Shown piece by piece: positions 1-8,967 of a stretch of DNA of 64,000 nt. Every line of letters begins with the position of its first letter. Within the stretch, counting starts at the first letter, position 1. The translations under genes and the position numbers were made by a program. The DNA is taken from contig NZVD01000051.1 in assembly GCA_002701385.1 (NCBI GenBank), positions 6,095 to 70,094 on the forward strand, written 5' to 3'. Source of the stretch: Rhodopirellula sp. (lineage in GTDB: Bacteria; Planctomycetota; Planctomycetia; Pirellulales; Pirellulaceae). The notes under the pieces were generated by a model that was given only the letters and a program-made list of their open reading frames with translations, searched no databases and was not told the DNA's origin.

Positions 1-1362
1 ATGGAGGATTGGTTTGAGGTAATCGCTACCGATGTGGATCAAGTGGAAGCCGCTCGAATAGATCGCGAAGCCCGAATGCCCGAGGATAAGAAGATCGAAT
101 TTGAAGAGACGCGACGCGGTCTTCAGGCAGAAGTGGAAGCATTGATGGAACTGATTGCGACTGAAAAGGAAGCTCTGAATTCAATTAAAGAAGGAATAGA
201 TTTGGCTGAGCTTGATCGGTCGATGCGGAATCTGGTGATTTGGCGGGCAGGATTGTCCAGGCTAGTGGATCGTGCGGGGCTGGCTCAGGCTCAGGCAAAA
301 TTGGAGAGAATCTCATTAGGCTACTTTGAGATTTCTTTCGACGATGCTTTAGCGATTGCGTTACACAATCGTCTGGACTTTAAAAATGCTCGTGCTTCCC
401 TAGTCGATACCTGGCGACAGATCAAAATTCGTGAAAATCAATTACTGGCCACGGTGAATTTGACAGCAGCGGGTGACTTATATACTTCAAAAAATAATCC
501 TGTTAGTTTCCAGGGAGATACTGGAAGTCTACGTTTCGGAATTCAGTTCGATGCTCCAATCACACGATTACTCGAACGCAATGCATTGAAGCAGTCCTTA
601 ATTACTTACCAACAGGATAAGCGTCAGTTTATTCAGTCTCAGGATCGACTCAATTATGGCTTGCGAGCCTTATTGCGGAGAATCGAAATGTTGCGGGTCA
701 AGTTGGAAGTGGACCGTGGTAAAGTCGCGATTGCGATCAGACAGGTAGACTCGACGCAGTCCTCCCTGTATCGGCCAGTACGTCCGGCCCAACCTGGACA
801 AACTCAGCGTCCGTTGGGAGAGACAATGGCCATAAATATCGTCTATGCATACAATACGCTGAACAATTCTCAAAGTGACTTTCTAAATACGTGGATGCAG
901 TATCAGGCCGCTCTTATGCGTCTACAACGAGAATTGGGAATTATGCAGCTCGATGAAGAGGGACGGTGGATCGAACAATCGCTCCCACCGGTGGAAGAAC
1001 TGTTGCAGGAGCTAGAGGAAGTTGAAGAACCAACTTTGGTGGAGCCAGAGCTTCTCGAATCGGAAACGGTGGTGGAACCGGAAGAGTCAGTTCCTTCTCT
1101 GGATGAAGAGTCAGCCACATCTTCAGTCGAAACGTTAGAGGATTCTGAAACGCATGGATTTGAGGGCTTAGCTAAGAAACTTTCTGATTTGCAACAGCGA
1201 ATCGAAGATGCCGTGTTAGCCCGCGCGAAATCCAGAATGGACGCTGAATTGGACAGAGTGCTATCTAACGACGTTGCCACAGAAGAGTCCGAGAACTCTG
1301 AAGCCACTGGAGAACTGGAATCAGAAAATGGGAATAAAGAGTCTTCGGAAACTGAAGAATAG
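1..1362 (+). CDS. TolC-type outer-membrane efflux protein, C-terminal part
   Basis: This looks like the C-terminal part of an outer-membrane efflux channel of the TolC/OEP family, the exit duct of a tripartite pump. The visible 453 residues have no signal peptide and begin inside a long heptad-rich helix, so the gene very likely starts upstream of the window and the ATG at position 1 is internal. Residues about 110-330 carry the OEP pattern: a helix with a DALAIALHNRLD segment, a beta-strand pair, then a second long helical hairpin ending RLQRELGIMQ. After about residue 335 comes a roughly 115-residue Glu-rich tail, which is unusual for TolC. Three adaptors and a permease follow on the same strand, fitting one export operon. 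The family is fairly sure; the substrate is unknown. Confidence 0.75.
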   Translation: MEDWFEVIATDVDQVEAARIDREARMPEDKKIEFEETRRGLQAEVEALMELIATEKEALNSIKEGIDLAELDRSMRNLVIWRAGLSRLVDRAGLAQAQAKLERISLGYFEISFDDALAIALHNRLDFKNARASLVDTWRQIKIRENQLLATVNLTAAGDLYTSKNNPVSFQGDTGSLRFGIQFDAPITRLLERNALKQSLITYQQDKRQFIQSQDRLNYGLRALLRRIEMLRVKLEVDRGKVAIAIRQVDSTQSSLYRPVRPAQPGQTQRPLGETMAINIVYAYNTLNNSQSDFLNTWMQYQAALMRLQRELGIMQLDEEGRWIEQSLPPVEELLQELEEVEEPTLVEPELLESETVVEPEESVPSLDEESATSSVETLEDSETHGFEGLAKKLSDLQQRIEDAVLARAKSRMDAELDRVLSNDVATEESENSEATGELESENGNKESSETEE

Positions 1363-1479
1363 TCATTTTTTTGTCCATTCCCCCCCTCTGATGGCCGGTT
1401 TTAATCATGGACGGTTTCTTAAACCATCAGATAAAATAGTTTCAAACCTTTAATAGTTGTTTTCACAGAGTCGAGTATC

Positions 1480-2946
1480 GTGACAACAGATTTAAGTAAT
1501 AGTAGTCGCTCAGGGTTAGGACGCTGGATTTCCAGAGTGTTCATTCTGGTTATTTTGCTGAGCGGAGTGGGGGCAGGAGTATACTTTTTGCCGGACACTT
1601 TGCTCTCAAATGAAGTGGTCGAAAACTTAACCTATACCGTGACTCGCGGGCCGATCAAAATTGCGGTGACGGAGCAGGGGACTCTGGAAAGTGCGGATAA
1701 CACCGAAATCAAATGTAAAGTCCGTGGGCGAAATACGGTGACCTGGGTGGTGGAATCCGGAACCATCGTCAAAGCAGGCGATGAGCTTGTGCGACTGGAT
1801 ACCAAGGTGATTGAAGAGAATCTGAGTTTGCAAAAAACTAACGTCTTCGAAGCAACGGCAACTCTGGAAGAAACGAAGACGGATACAGCGCAGGCTCAAA
1901 TCGCAATCGACTCCTTCGAAGAAGGAAGGTACACCAAAGGACTTAAGTCCAGGGAAGCAGCTGTAAAACGAGCTGAGATCAATCTTCAGGCATCGCAAGA
2001 GAAGTACGAGCAATACCGCCAGCTGTTTAAGCGTGGTCGTGTTTCCGAATTGGAACTCGATGGGAGTGGATTCACGGTAACTCAGGCCGAACTGCAATTG
2101 AAAGTGGCGGAAACCAGTTTGGATGTATACAAGCGGTACACCAAGGCGATGGATTTGGAACAACTGAAGGGGCGACTGAATGCTCATAAATCCAAGCTGT
2201 CCGCTGACGAGGCTGGATTGCAAATGGATATGGCAAGACGTGCACGAGCAGAAACCGAGTTGGCTAACTGTGTCATCACTGCGCCCAAAGACGGTCTGGT
2301 AATTTATCCGACGGCTGCCGCCTGGAAAGACACGCCAGATGTGGCTGAAGGCGTTGGCGTCAGTCACGATCAGGTTCTTTTGATCATGCCTGACCTGGAC
2401 CAGATGCAGATTGAAGTGGGCATTCATGAAGCCATTGTTGATCGGGTTAAAATCAATTTGCAGGCCAATGTAAAGCTGCCGGACCGTGAGTTGCAGGCCT
2501 CTGTATCGGAAGTGGCAACGATTGCTCAACCTCTAGGGCCTTGGTCCGGAAACGTTGTGAAATACGATACGGTGATTTCGCTGCCTAAAGAAGAGGGGCT
2601 GAAGCCGGGGATGAGTGCCGAAGTGGAAATCGTTTTGGCGGAGTATGAAGATGTGCTATACGTCCCCGTCTCTGCTATTTTAGAAACCGAAGAAGGACAA
2701 TTCTGCTGGGTTGAAGAACCTCAAGCTCAACCCAGGCGACAGCGCGTAATCCTTGGTGAAAGCAATGATGTCTACGTGATTGTCGAACAGGGGATTAAAG
2801 AGGGGGACCAGGTTATTCTGAATCCTCTTGAATTCATGGAACAGTCAGCCGTGGCTGATGCCGGAGGGTATCAGGGGCTTGGAGATACGGGTATGTCTTA
2901 TGACGAAGGAAATGATGCTTCCTCGGAGACGACTGTTGATGAATAA
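1480..2946 (+). CDS. HlyD/MacA-type periplasmic adaptor, copy 1
   Basis: A 488-residue membrane-fusion (adaptor) protein that would link an inner-membrane transporter to the TolC-type channel encoded upstream. It starts at GTG. One N-terminal membrane anchor lies at about residues 17-38. A barrel-sandwich half-motif (TEQGTLESADN to VVESGTIVKAGDELVRLDT) at about 65-110 is followed by a long coiled-coil hairpin (about 115-255). The second lipoyl half (VITAPKDGLVIYP) and beta-barrel/MP domains up to about residue 455 come next, then an acidic tail. It is the first of three tandem paralogues. The next gene overlaps its stop by 8 nt, indicating translational coupling. The family is confident; which transporter it serves is inferred from position. 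Confidence 0.85.
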   Translation: MTTDLSNSSRSGLGRWISRVFILVILLSGVGAGVYFLPDTLLSNEVVENLTYTVTRGPIKIAVTEQGTLESADNTEIKCKVRGRNTVTWVVESGTIVKAGDELVRLDTKVIEENLSLQKTNVFEATATLEETKTDTAQAQIAIDSFEEGRYTKGLKSREAAVKRAEINLQASQEKYEQYRQLFKRGRVSELELDGSGFTVTQAELQLKVAETSLDVYKRYTKAMDLEQLKGRLNAHKSKLSADEAGLQMDMARRARAETELANCVITAPKDGLVIYPTAAAWKDTPDVAEGVGVSHDQVLLIMPDLDQMQIEVGIHEAIVDRVKINLQANVKLPDRELQASVSEVATIAQPLGPWSGNVVKYDTVISLPKEEGLKPGMSAEVEIVLAEYEDVLYVPVSAILETEEGQFCWVEEPQAQPRRQRVILGESNDVYVIVEQGIKEGDQVILNPLEFMEQSAVADAGGYQGLGDTGMSYDEGNDASSETTVDE

Positions 2947-4390
2947 AATCTATCTGCAACGCGGAGCGTCGCGTTGGTCACAACTTCTAACTTGTTGTGC
3001 CTTAGTTGGACTTGGAGTCGGTGGTTACCTGTACGTTAAGAGTAACAGTGCCAGTCAAGAAGAACAGATCAATCTGGATTACCTCAAGGCGCCAACTCAC
3101 GTTGTTCAACTAGGCGATATGGAAGTCAGCGTGACGGAACAGGGGTCGTTGGAATCCTCCGACAATGTTGAAATTATCTGTAAGGTCCGAGGGCAAAATA
3201 CAGTTACCTGGGCCGTTGAAAGCGGTTCCTACGTTGAGGAAGGCGATGTTATTCTTACTCTAGACACGCTCTATATCGACGAACAAATCGCAGAACGCTC
3301 GAAGTATGCCCATTGGGCGCGGTCGGGCACCGAACATGCGAGAGCTACTGTTGCCAGAGCTACCTTAGCCATTCCTGAGTACCTTGAAGGACGATTTGTA
3401 GAAGAGATTACAGAGCTGGAAAAAGATCTAGTCATCGCAGAATCCGAATTGCTAACGAATCAGGAAATGCTGAAGTATAACCAGCGACAATTTGAACGTG
3501 GATACCAGAGCCGTGACAGTGTTGATGCTCAACGTCGACGGGTTGAGTTTTCTCAATTAGCGATTGATGTGCTCAATTCTGACATTAAGATTGCCAAAAC
3601 CTTTGGTAAGGATTATCAACTGGCTGAGCTTGAAGGAGAACTGAGGGTTGCTCAAGCTCAGTTTGAAGCGAATGATGAGCGAGCAATGGCCGACGCCTCA
3701 CGACGAGATCGTGCGATCGAAGAGAAAGAATACTGCACGATCACTGCGCCTAAGAGTGGATTAGTGATTCACCCGCGAGCGGCGGCATGGAAAGATGCAC
3801 CAGATATCACAGAGGGTGGGACCGTGTATAAAGAGCAAGTAGTATTGCTCATGCCCAACCTCGATAAGATGCAGGTTAAAGTTGGCGTGCATGAAGCCCT
3901 AGTGAAGTACATTCAACCAGGAATGCGAGTGTACGTGAAACTGCCGGATCGCGAGCCATTTGAATGCAATGTGACAGATGTCGCAGATATTGCCCGCCCA
4001 CCCACCATCGGCGTTAGCAACGTCGTTAAATACGATGTGACGGTTGAATTGCCAAAGAAAGAGGGATTGAAACCTGGCATGACCGCGGAAGTGGAAATCG
4101 TCATGTCAGAATATGAGAATAGGGTTTTGTTACCTGTAGAGTCAGTACTCGAATTCGGCAGTGGATTTTACTGCTGGGTTCGATTGGGTGATTCGATTAG
4201 CCGTCGAAAGCTGGAACTTGGTGAAAGCGATGAAGAGGCGGTGATTGTGCTCGATGGAATTCAGGCGGGAGAGACGGTTATCCTGAACCCACTTGCGTAT
4301 GTCGCTGAAGCCCAGGACGATGCTCTGACAAATCTTGAAAAGTCAGTAACCGACGCTGGTGAGTCCGGTGAGATCGGCGAGGAAAGTTGA
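2939..4390 (+). CDS. HlyD/MacA-type periplasmic adaptor, copy 2
   Basis: Second tandem adaptor, 483 residues. I start it at the ATG at 2939, which overlaps the stop of copy 1 (ATGAATAA), because the longer in-frame reading upstream runs inside copy 1 and adds no recognisable sequence. It has one membrane anchor at about residues 13-33, a lipoyl half-motif (TEQGSLESSDN), a coiled-coil hairpin, the second half (TITAPKSGLVIHP) and a C-terminal barrel with PVESVLEF. It is closer to copy 3 than to copy 1: both share the segment ERSKYAHW-RSG and the hairpin end AQAQFEA-DERA-ADASRRDRA. Three paralogues in one operon suggest gene duplication, with perhaps a hetero-oligomeric adaptor ring; that last point is inference. 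Confidence 0.85.
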   Translation: MNKIYLQRGASRWSQLLTCCALVGLGVGGYLYVKSNSASQEEQINLDYLKAPTHVVQLGDMEVSVTEQGSLESSDNVEIICKVRGQNTVTWAVESGSYVEEGDVILTLDTLYIDEQIAERSKYAHWARSGTEHARATVARATLAIPEYLEGRFVEEITELEKDLVIAESELLTNQEMLKYNQRQFERGYQSRDSVDAQRRRVEFSQLAIDVLNSDIKIAKTFGKDYQLAELEGELRVAQAQFEANDERAMADASRRDRAIEEKEYCTITAPKSGLVIHPRAAAWKDAPDITEGGTVYKEQVVLLMPNLDKMQVKVGVHEALVKYIQPGMRVYVKLPDREPFECNVTDVADIARPPTIGVSNVVKYDVTVELPKKEGLKPGMTAEVEIVMSEYENRVLLPVESVLEFGSGFYCWVRLGDSISRRKLELGESDEEAVIVLDGIQAGETVILNPLAYVAEAQDDALTNLEKSVTDAGESGEIGEES

Positions 4391-4395
4391 GTAGT

Positions 4396-5823
4396 ATGGC
4401 AGGACGACTCAATGCTCGTTTGTTTTCTCGTGTGCTTTTGGCGGGGTTCGTCTTAGTTGGAGCCGGATTCGGAATCTATCGCATGGCCGAAGCCATGATG
4501 ACTCCGGGGCAGGATGATATTGTTCATAAGCACCATCTGACGCATACGGTGTCTCGAGTGCCCTTAACCGTTTCACTCAAAGAACAGGGGACTCTGGAAA
4601 GTTCCGAAAATGTCGAAATTATCTGTAAGGTGCGTGGAGAGAATATCATCACCTCGGTGGTTGAAAACGGGGCCTACGTCAAAGAAGGTGATGTCATCCT
4701 GACGTTGGATTCGCTTTACATTGACGAACAGATTTCGGAACGCTCTAAGTATGCTCACTGGTCTCGATCTGGAGCTGAGCATTGGAGAGCGACGGCGAAT
4801 TATCGTCAATTGAAAGTTGCAGAATACCTGGAAGGTCGATATGTGACACAGGTGATGAGCAAGGACTTGGAACGGGTCCTGAAGGAAAGCGCACTGTTGG
4901 CCGACAATAAGATGCTTGCTTTCAATATGCAGCAATTTGAAAAAGGGTATGTGAGTAAAGACCGTGTCGACCAATTACGTCGCCAGATTGACAAAAACGT
5001 TGTCGATCTAGATTTACTCAATACCGATCTCAAAGTGCTTAAAGAGCACACCAAGAAGTCGGAAATGGCCAGATTGGAAGGCGAGTTAAAGGTGGCTCAG
5101 GCTCAGTTTGAAGCCAGTGATGAACGAGCGGAAGCCGATGCGTCCCGTCGCGATCGAGCTGTAGAAGAGAAGGCGTTTTGCACAATTCTGGCTCCGAAAG
5201 ATGGCCTCGTCATACATCCACGAGCGGCTTCCTGGAAGTGGGCGCCGGATATCGTGATCGGTGGTTCGGTCTATAAAGAACAGGTCTTGCTACTGATGCC
5301 GGACCTGGATCAGATGCAGGTCAAAATTGGAGTGGAAGAAGAAGTTATTGATAATATCTCGGTGGGAATGAAAACGATCGTGACGCTTCCCGGTCGAGAG
5401 CCGTTTGATGCCAAAGTTTCTGAAGTCGCAGATATTGCCCGTCCACCCATTATCGGCTCAGGCGACGTAGTACGATATGACGTGATTGTGGCTCTTCCTA
5501 AACTCGAAGATCTCAAGCCTGGTACGAGTGCTAAACTTGAGATTGTGATGAATGAACTGGAGGAGGTATTGACCATTCCAGTCGCAGCCACAGTCGAGAT
5601 AGATGAACAGACTTATTGCTGGGTCGAAACGAAGACCGGTGTGGAACAACGGCTGTTAGAGACAAAAGTAGGTGATGATGTTTTTGTGGTCGTCACGGAC
5701 GGAGTCCATGTGGGCGAAAAGATTGTAATGAACCCGTTGCTCTACACAGACGCTCCACAAGATAAGGATGAGAATGCGGAAGACGACGCTGTCGAATCTG
5801 AAGTCGACCCCAGTATCCTCTAG
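4396..5823 (+). CDS. HlyD/MacA-type periplasmic adaptor, copy 3
   Basis: Third tandem adaptor, 475 residues. The ATG at 4396 is preferred over an in-frame TTG at 4387 because the GAGGAAAG ribosome site at about 4379-4386 is correctly spaced only for the ATG. Architecture matches the previous two: anchor at about residues 9-29, lipoyl half (KEQGTLESSEN to VVENGAYVKEGDVILTLDS), coiled-coil hairpin at about 100-240, second half (TILAPKDGLVIHP), barrel domains and an acidic C-terminus. It follows copy 2 by 5 nt and is followed after 59 nt by the permease gene, so it is the adaptor physically nearest to the transporter. The substrate cannot be told from sequence. Confidence 0.85.
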   Translation: MAGRLNARLFSRVLLAGFVLVGAGFGIYRMAEAMMTPGQDDIVHKHHLTHTVSRVPLTVSLKEQGTLESSENVEIICKVRGENIITSVVENGAYVKEGDVILTLDSLYIDEQISERSKYAHWSRSGAEHWRATANYRQLKVAEYLEGRYVTQVMSKDLERVLKESALLADNKMLAFNMQQFEKGYVSKDRVDQLRRQIDKNVVDLDLLNTDLKVLKEHTKKSEMARLEGELKVAQAQFEASDERAEADASRRDRAVEEKAFCTILAPKDGLVIHPRAASWKWAPDIVIGGSVYKEQVLLLMPDLDQMQVKIGVEEEVIDNISVGMKTIVTLPGREPFDAKVSEVADIARPPIIGSGDVVRYDVIVALPKLEDLKPGTSAKLEIVMNELEEVLTIPVAATVEIDEQTYCWVETKTGVEQRLLETKVGDDVFVVVTDGVHVGEKIVMNPLLYTDAPQDKDENAEDDAVESEVDPSIL

Positions 5824-5882
5824 AATGCTATTTGGAAGTTCATTGATTCCGACATACTGTCTGGAATATTAAGGCGTAATTT

Positions 5883-7199
5883 GTGAATCTGTTTTTTTTC
5901 CGAACTATTCGATTAGGAATCAAAAGTCTCTTACTGCACAAGATGCGTGCGGGACTGGCGGGGCTTGGTATCTTTATCGGGACAGCCACGGTCATTTGGT
6001 TGGTCGCCATGGGCGAAGGTGTGAGCCATCGAGCTCAGGAGCAGATTAAAGAGCTAGGAGCTAAGAACGTCATTGTTCGCACGAAAAAACCTACGTCGGA
6101 CAACGAACCACAGATGGCTCGTATTAGTGTCCATCGCTACGGATTGTTGCGAGCCGACTATAAGCGGATCACAGAGACGTTACCCAGTGTAAAAGAAGCC
6201 GTGCCGATGCGAGAATTTCGGTATGAACTGCGGCGTGATGATCGTTCTGCCGATGCCAAATTGGTTGGTTGTATGGAAGCCTACCGTTCACTGAATCACC
6301 TCAAGTTGGCTCGTGGCCGCTGGCTGGCGCCTCGGGATCGCGGTAAGAAGGTCATCGTGCTTGCCGATGAGACTGGGTCACGACTCTTTCCTTATCAAAA
6401 TCCGATCGGCCAACGTATCTGGGTCGGTCGGGAGTTATATACCGTCATTGGCCAAACGAAATCCCGTACGGCCTCAGCAGCGATTGGTGGTAGCCTGGAT
6501 GCACGCGAATACAATCTTGATGCCTATATTCCACTGGATACGATGGAGGCGCGAATTGGTGACCGCGTGATGAAACGAGTGGGGAATTCATGGCAGGGAG
6601 AGCAGGTTGAGTTGAGCCAGATCACAGTTGGTGTGGACGAGATTGACCATGTCGACGAAACAGCTGCCATCATCACCAATCTACTTAAGAAATATCACGT
6701 CGATGAAGATTATGCCGTTGTCGTGCCCAAAGAATTACTGGCTCAGGCAGAACGCACTCGGGCTATGTTCAATGTGCTACTAGTTGTCATTGCTGGAATT
6801 TCACTGCTTGTTGGCGGGATTGGCATTATGAACATCATGTTGTCGACCGTTACGGAGCGTACCAGAGAGATTGGCGTACGACGAGCGTTGGGAGCAAAAC
6901 GTTCTCACATCATTTTCCAGTTTATTACGGAAGCGATTCTATTAACGGGGATTGGAGGATTGTTGGGTGTTGCCTCTGGTCTGCTTTGTGGTCCCTTATT
7001 CCGCGGTGGTCGAGAGTTTGTGAGTAGTTACTGGCCCGAGTTAGTGCCGCCCATCGTCGCTCAGATCGAACCTCAAATCGCCAGTTGGTCTGTGATCCTC
7101 TCGCTTGCAATTGCGATTCTTTCGGGCGTCCTCTTTGGCGTTTATCCTGCCTGGCGAGCGGCCTATATGGATCCGATTGAAGCGTTAAGGCATGAATAA
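5883..7199 (+). CDS. MacB/FtsX-type ABC transporter permease
   Basis: A 438-residue inner-membrane permease of the MacB/FtsX class, which moves substrates from the periplasm by a mechanotransmission cycle. It starts at GTG. There is one N-terminal membrane helix (about residues 18-40), a large periplasmic MacB-type domain (about 45-290) and the C-terminal FtsX region with three helices (about 300-325, 345-375 and 400-425). The family hallmark TERTREIGVRRALGA lies in the loop after the second helix, and the protein ends in a typical PIEALRHE tail. It has no nucleotide-binding domain, and no ABC ATPase lies between position 1 and the next gene, so the ATPase must be upstream of the window or elsewhere. 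It completes an adaptor-plus-channel export cluster. Confidence 0.88.
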   Translation: MNLFFFRTIRLGIKSLLLHKMRAGLAGLGIFIGTATVIWLVAMGEGVSHRAQEQIKELGAKNVIVRTKKPTSDNEPQMARISVHRYGLLRADYKRITETLPSVKEAVPMREFRYELRRDDRSADAKLVGCMEAYRSLNHLKLARGRWLAPRDRGKKVIVLADETGSRLFPYQNPIGQRIWVGRELYTVIGQTKSRTASAAIGGSLDAREYNLDAYIPLDTMEARIGDRVMKRVGNSWQGEQVELSQITVGVDEIDHVDETAAIITNLLKKYHVDEDYAVVVPKELLAQAERTRAMFNVLLVVIAGISLLVGGIGIMNIMLSTVTERTREIGVRRALGAKRSHIIFQFITEAILLTGIGGLLGVASGLLCGPLFRGGREFVSSYWPELVPPIVAQIEPQIASWSVILSLAIAILSGVLFGVYPAWRAAYMDPIEALRHE

Positions 7200-7210
7200 A
7201 GGTTTCCATT

Positions 7211-7390
7211 TAGTTATTTAACCAGTTGGCCATTTAGACAGTTAGACCCGACTACGTCCTGCGGACTACAACGGGTTAACTCCTGCTTTTGAAAGTCAGG
7301 CTTGTCTTTTAATCTAATTGGCAAAAATGACAATTGTTTAACTGTCCCAATGACCATTGTCACTTGGCTAACTGGCTAATCGGTTAAATG
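7211..7390. repeat. Dispersed intergenic inverted-repeat element, copy A
   Basis: It begins with atttaaccagttggcc (from 7217) and ends with the imperfect inverted form ggctaactggctaatcggtt (from 7366). The interior contains gtcccaatgaccattgtcac, like the cores of the copies at 37.8 and 42.1 kb. It sits just after the permease stop codon. No ORF of note is inside. It is probably a degenerate member of the same family. Confidence 0.5.
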
Positions 7391-7509
7391 TAAAAAGAGC
7401 TTGTCCGTCGTAGTCCGACGAAGGAGGACGAAGTCGGATCCGAGGCTGCACAAAATAAATGCGTAGGCCGGACGGCCGAAGCTCCTGTATCCCTTAACTG
7501 GTTAGGCAG

Positions 7510-7707
7510 TTGTTAGAACAAACCAAGAATTGTGAATCGTGTAAGCAGGCAGTTCCAGTTGATTCAGAACGCTGTCCGATCTGCACTGCTTCGCTACAGC
7601 CTAAGTGAAGCCTCCATCTCTGGTTGGTGTACGCTCTGCTAATCCTCATCGCCATTCTGGCTTTGGGCATCCTGAATCTACTTGTTGACTGGTGGGTGAA
7701 CGTTTAA
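7510..7707 (+). pseudogene. Zinc-ribbon plus membrane-helix mini-protein, interrupted by in-frame TGA
   Basis: Read from the TTG at 7510, codons 1-32 give a treble-clef/zinc-ribbon motif, NCESCKQAVPVDSERCPICT, with two CxxC pairs. Codon 33 is TGA (7606-7608). The same frame then continues with a clear hydrophobic helix (LWLVYALLILIAILALGI) and stops at TAA 7705-7707. The two halves together resemble the small zinc-ribbon membrane proteins common in bacteria. The TGA probably marks a pseudogene. Readthrough or a sequencing error are alternatives; I see no selenocysteine element. No ATG is in frame and the start is uncertain. Confidence 0.45.
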
Positions 7708-7770
7708 CCCTTTAACCCTTTAACCCTTTAACCAATTAGCCATGTGACAGTTAGACAATTAGACAATTGG
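7703..7770. repeat. TTTAACCC tandem repeat and intergenic element, copy B
   Basis: Three perfect 8-base units (tttaaccc at 7703, 7711 and 7719) and a fourth ending in a instead of c lead into ttaaccaattagcc, the arm word of the dispersed intergenic repeat family, and then into two attagacaa units. It overlaps the stop of the interrupted zinc-ribbon gene. It resembles a telomere repeat only in appearance. Confidence 0.65.
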
Positions 7771-7938
7771 CAAGCCTGAGTTGCAGAGTAAGAGGGCTTG
7801 TCCTTTCTGAAATACAGACTTGATTTTCACCATCTTTGGCTACATAGTTGCTTAGTTGGAAGCCGCATTTCCGACAGGTATTGTTCAGGAACTTTTTCCA
7901 ATTGCCTTCATAAATGGTGTCTTCAAACTTATTCCATC

Positions 7939-8967
7939 ATGTCTATTGTGATCATCCTATTAGCGACGCTCGGTTTAGCCTACGCCAATGGATCAAACGA
8001 CAACTTTAAAGGAGTTGCAACTCTGTTTGGTAGTGGCACGACGCACTACCGAAAGGCATTGGGTTGGGCGACGATCACGACGTTCTTGGGTTCCATCACA
8101 GCAGTCTTCTTAGCCGAGACTCTGCTTAAAAGCTTTTCCGGAAAAGGCCTGGTAAGTCCTGAACTGGCCGCGACTGCCGAATATGGAGCGGCGGTTGCTT
8201 TTGGGGCAGGGTTAACCGTGTTGCTGGCAACCAGGATTGGCATGCCGGTTTCCACAACGCACAGCTTAGTTGGCGCACTTGTGGGAGCGGGCTGGATGGC
8301 GGATTCGGCGATCGAGTTTGAAGAATTGGGAAGCGGATTCGTGATACCGTTATTAGTAAGTCCGGTATTAGCATTTTTGGTTACCGCTTGGATGTATCCG
8401 CTGTTTTCCTGGTGTAGGCGTAAGGCAGGAATCCAGTCAGAAGGAGAAGCTAAAACTAAGTATGTAGGCCAGATAGCTGGACTAGAAGCGGGACCATTGC
8501 TGAATCGTATGCACTTTCTATCAGCCGGAGCGGTTAGTTTTGCTCGAGGGTTAAATGACACGCCCAAGATTGCGGCTTTGTTCTTGTTAACCGGGTCGAT
8601 AAGCCAGTTTACGAGTACAGCACTGGTAGGGTTAGTGATTGCTGTTGGTGGAGTGATTAGTGCCAGGCGTGTAGCGGAGACAATGTCGAAGAAAATTACA
8701 GAAATGAATCACGGACAGGGTTTTACGGCCAATTTGACAACAAGTGTGATAGTGATCTTTGCCAGCCGCCTGGGGCTTCCAGTATCGACGACGCACGTAA
8801 GTTGTGGATCTTTATTCGGTATCGGAACGGTGACTCGACAGGCCCAATGGAAGGTGATTCGAAAGATCCTGGGATCATGGCTTGTCACACTTCCAATTGG
8901 TGCTTTGCTGGGTGCCATCGCCTATCTGCTTGTGACTTCGCCTGTGATAAATAGAGCCTGGGGATAA
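7939..8967 (+). CDS. Inorganic phosphate transporter, PiT family
   Basis: A 342-residue inner-membrane phosphate permease of the PiT family, which imports phosphate (as a metal-phosphate complex) with protons or sodium. The ATG at 7939 is chosen because the family-typical N-terminus begins there; upstream in-frame sequence is not family-like. The two inverted PiT halves are visible. The first has NGSNDNFKG near residue 15 and MPVSTTHSLVGA near 105. The second has RGLNDTPKIA near 200 and LPVSTTHVSCGS near 285. About ten membrane helices are apparent. Neighbours do not form an obvious operon with it, and no PhoU-like gene is next to it. The preceding 740 bases are repeat-rich and no promoter is evident. 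Confidence 0.9.
   Translation: MSIVIILLATLGLAYANGSNDNFKGVATLFGSGTTHYRKALGWATITTFLGSITAVFLAETLLKSFSGKGLVSPELAATAEYGAAVAFGAGLTVLLATRIGMPVSTTHSLVGALVGAGWMADSAIEFEELGSGFVIPLLVSPVLAFLVTAWMYPLFSWCRRKAGIQSEGEAKTKYVGQIAGLEAGPLLNRMHFLSAGAVSFARGLNDTPKIAALFLLTGSISQFTSTALVGLVIAVGGVISARRVAETMSKKITEMNHGQGFTANLTTSVIVIFASRLGLPVSTTHVSCGSLFGIGTVTRQAQWKVIRKILGSWLVTLPIGALLGAIAYLLVTSPVINRAWG

Larger units (their letters stand above)
7200..7938. other. Repeat-rich intergenic region with gene remnants
   Basis: This 739-base gap holds two copies of the dispersed intergenic repeat family (7211-7390 and 7703-7770), a related fragment at 7466-7506, a small interrupted zinc-ribbon gene at 7510-7707, and a possible minus-strand zinc-finger remnant at about 7745-7935. 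A block at about 7400-7440 repeats the words gtccgacgaa and ggacgaagtcgg. The stretch looks like a decayed accessory patch rather than ordinary promoter DNA. Confidence 0.6.

Noticed and set aside
1627-2529. Long minus-strand open frame opposite adaptor copy 1
   Set aside because: It mirrors the coding gene on the other strand, has no family-like segments, and similar antisense frames occur in the paralogues.
2828-2938. Upstream extension of adaptor copy 2 into copy 1
   Set aside because: The 37 extra codons are out of frame with copy 1 and show no conserved pattern; the ATG at 2939 starts at the usual signal-anchor position.
7400-7440. Possible short CRISPR-like repeat (gtccgacgaaggaggacgaa)
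   Set aside because: There are no regularly spaced copies or unique spacers, only two loosely similar words.
8046-8567. Minus-strand 173-codon frame inside the phosphate transporter gene
   Set aside because: It is an antisense shadow of a clear PiT gene with no motif or start signal of its own.
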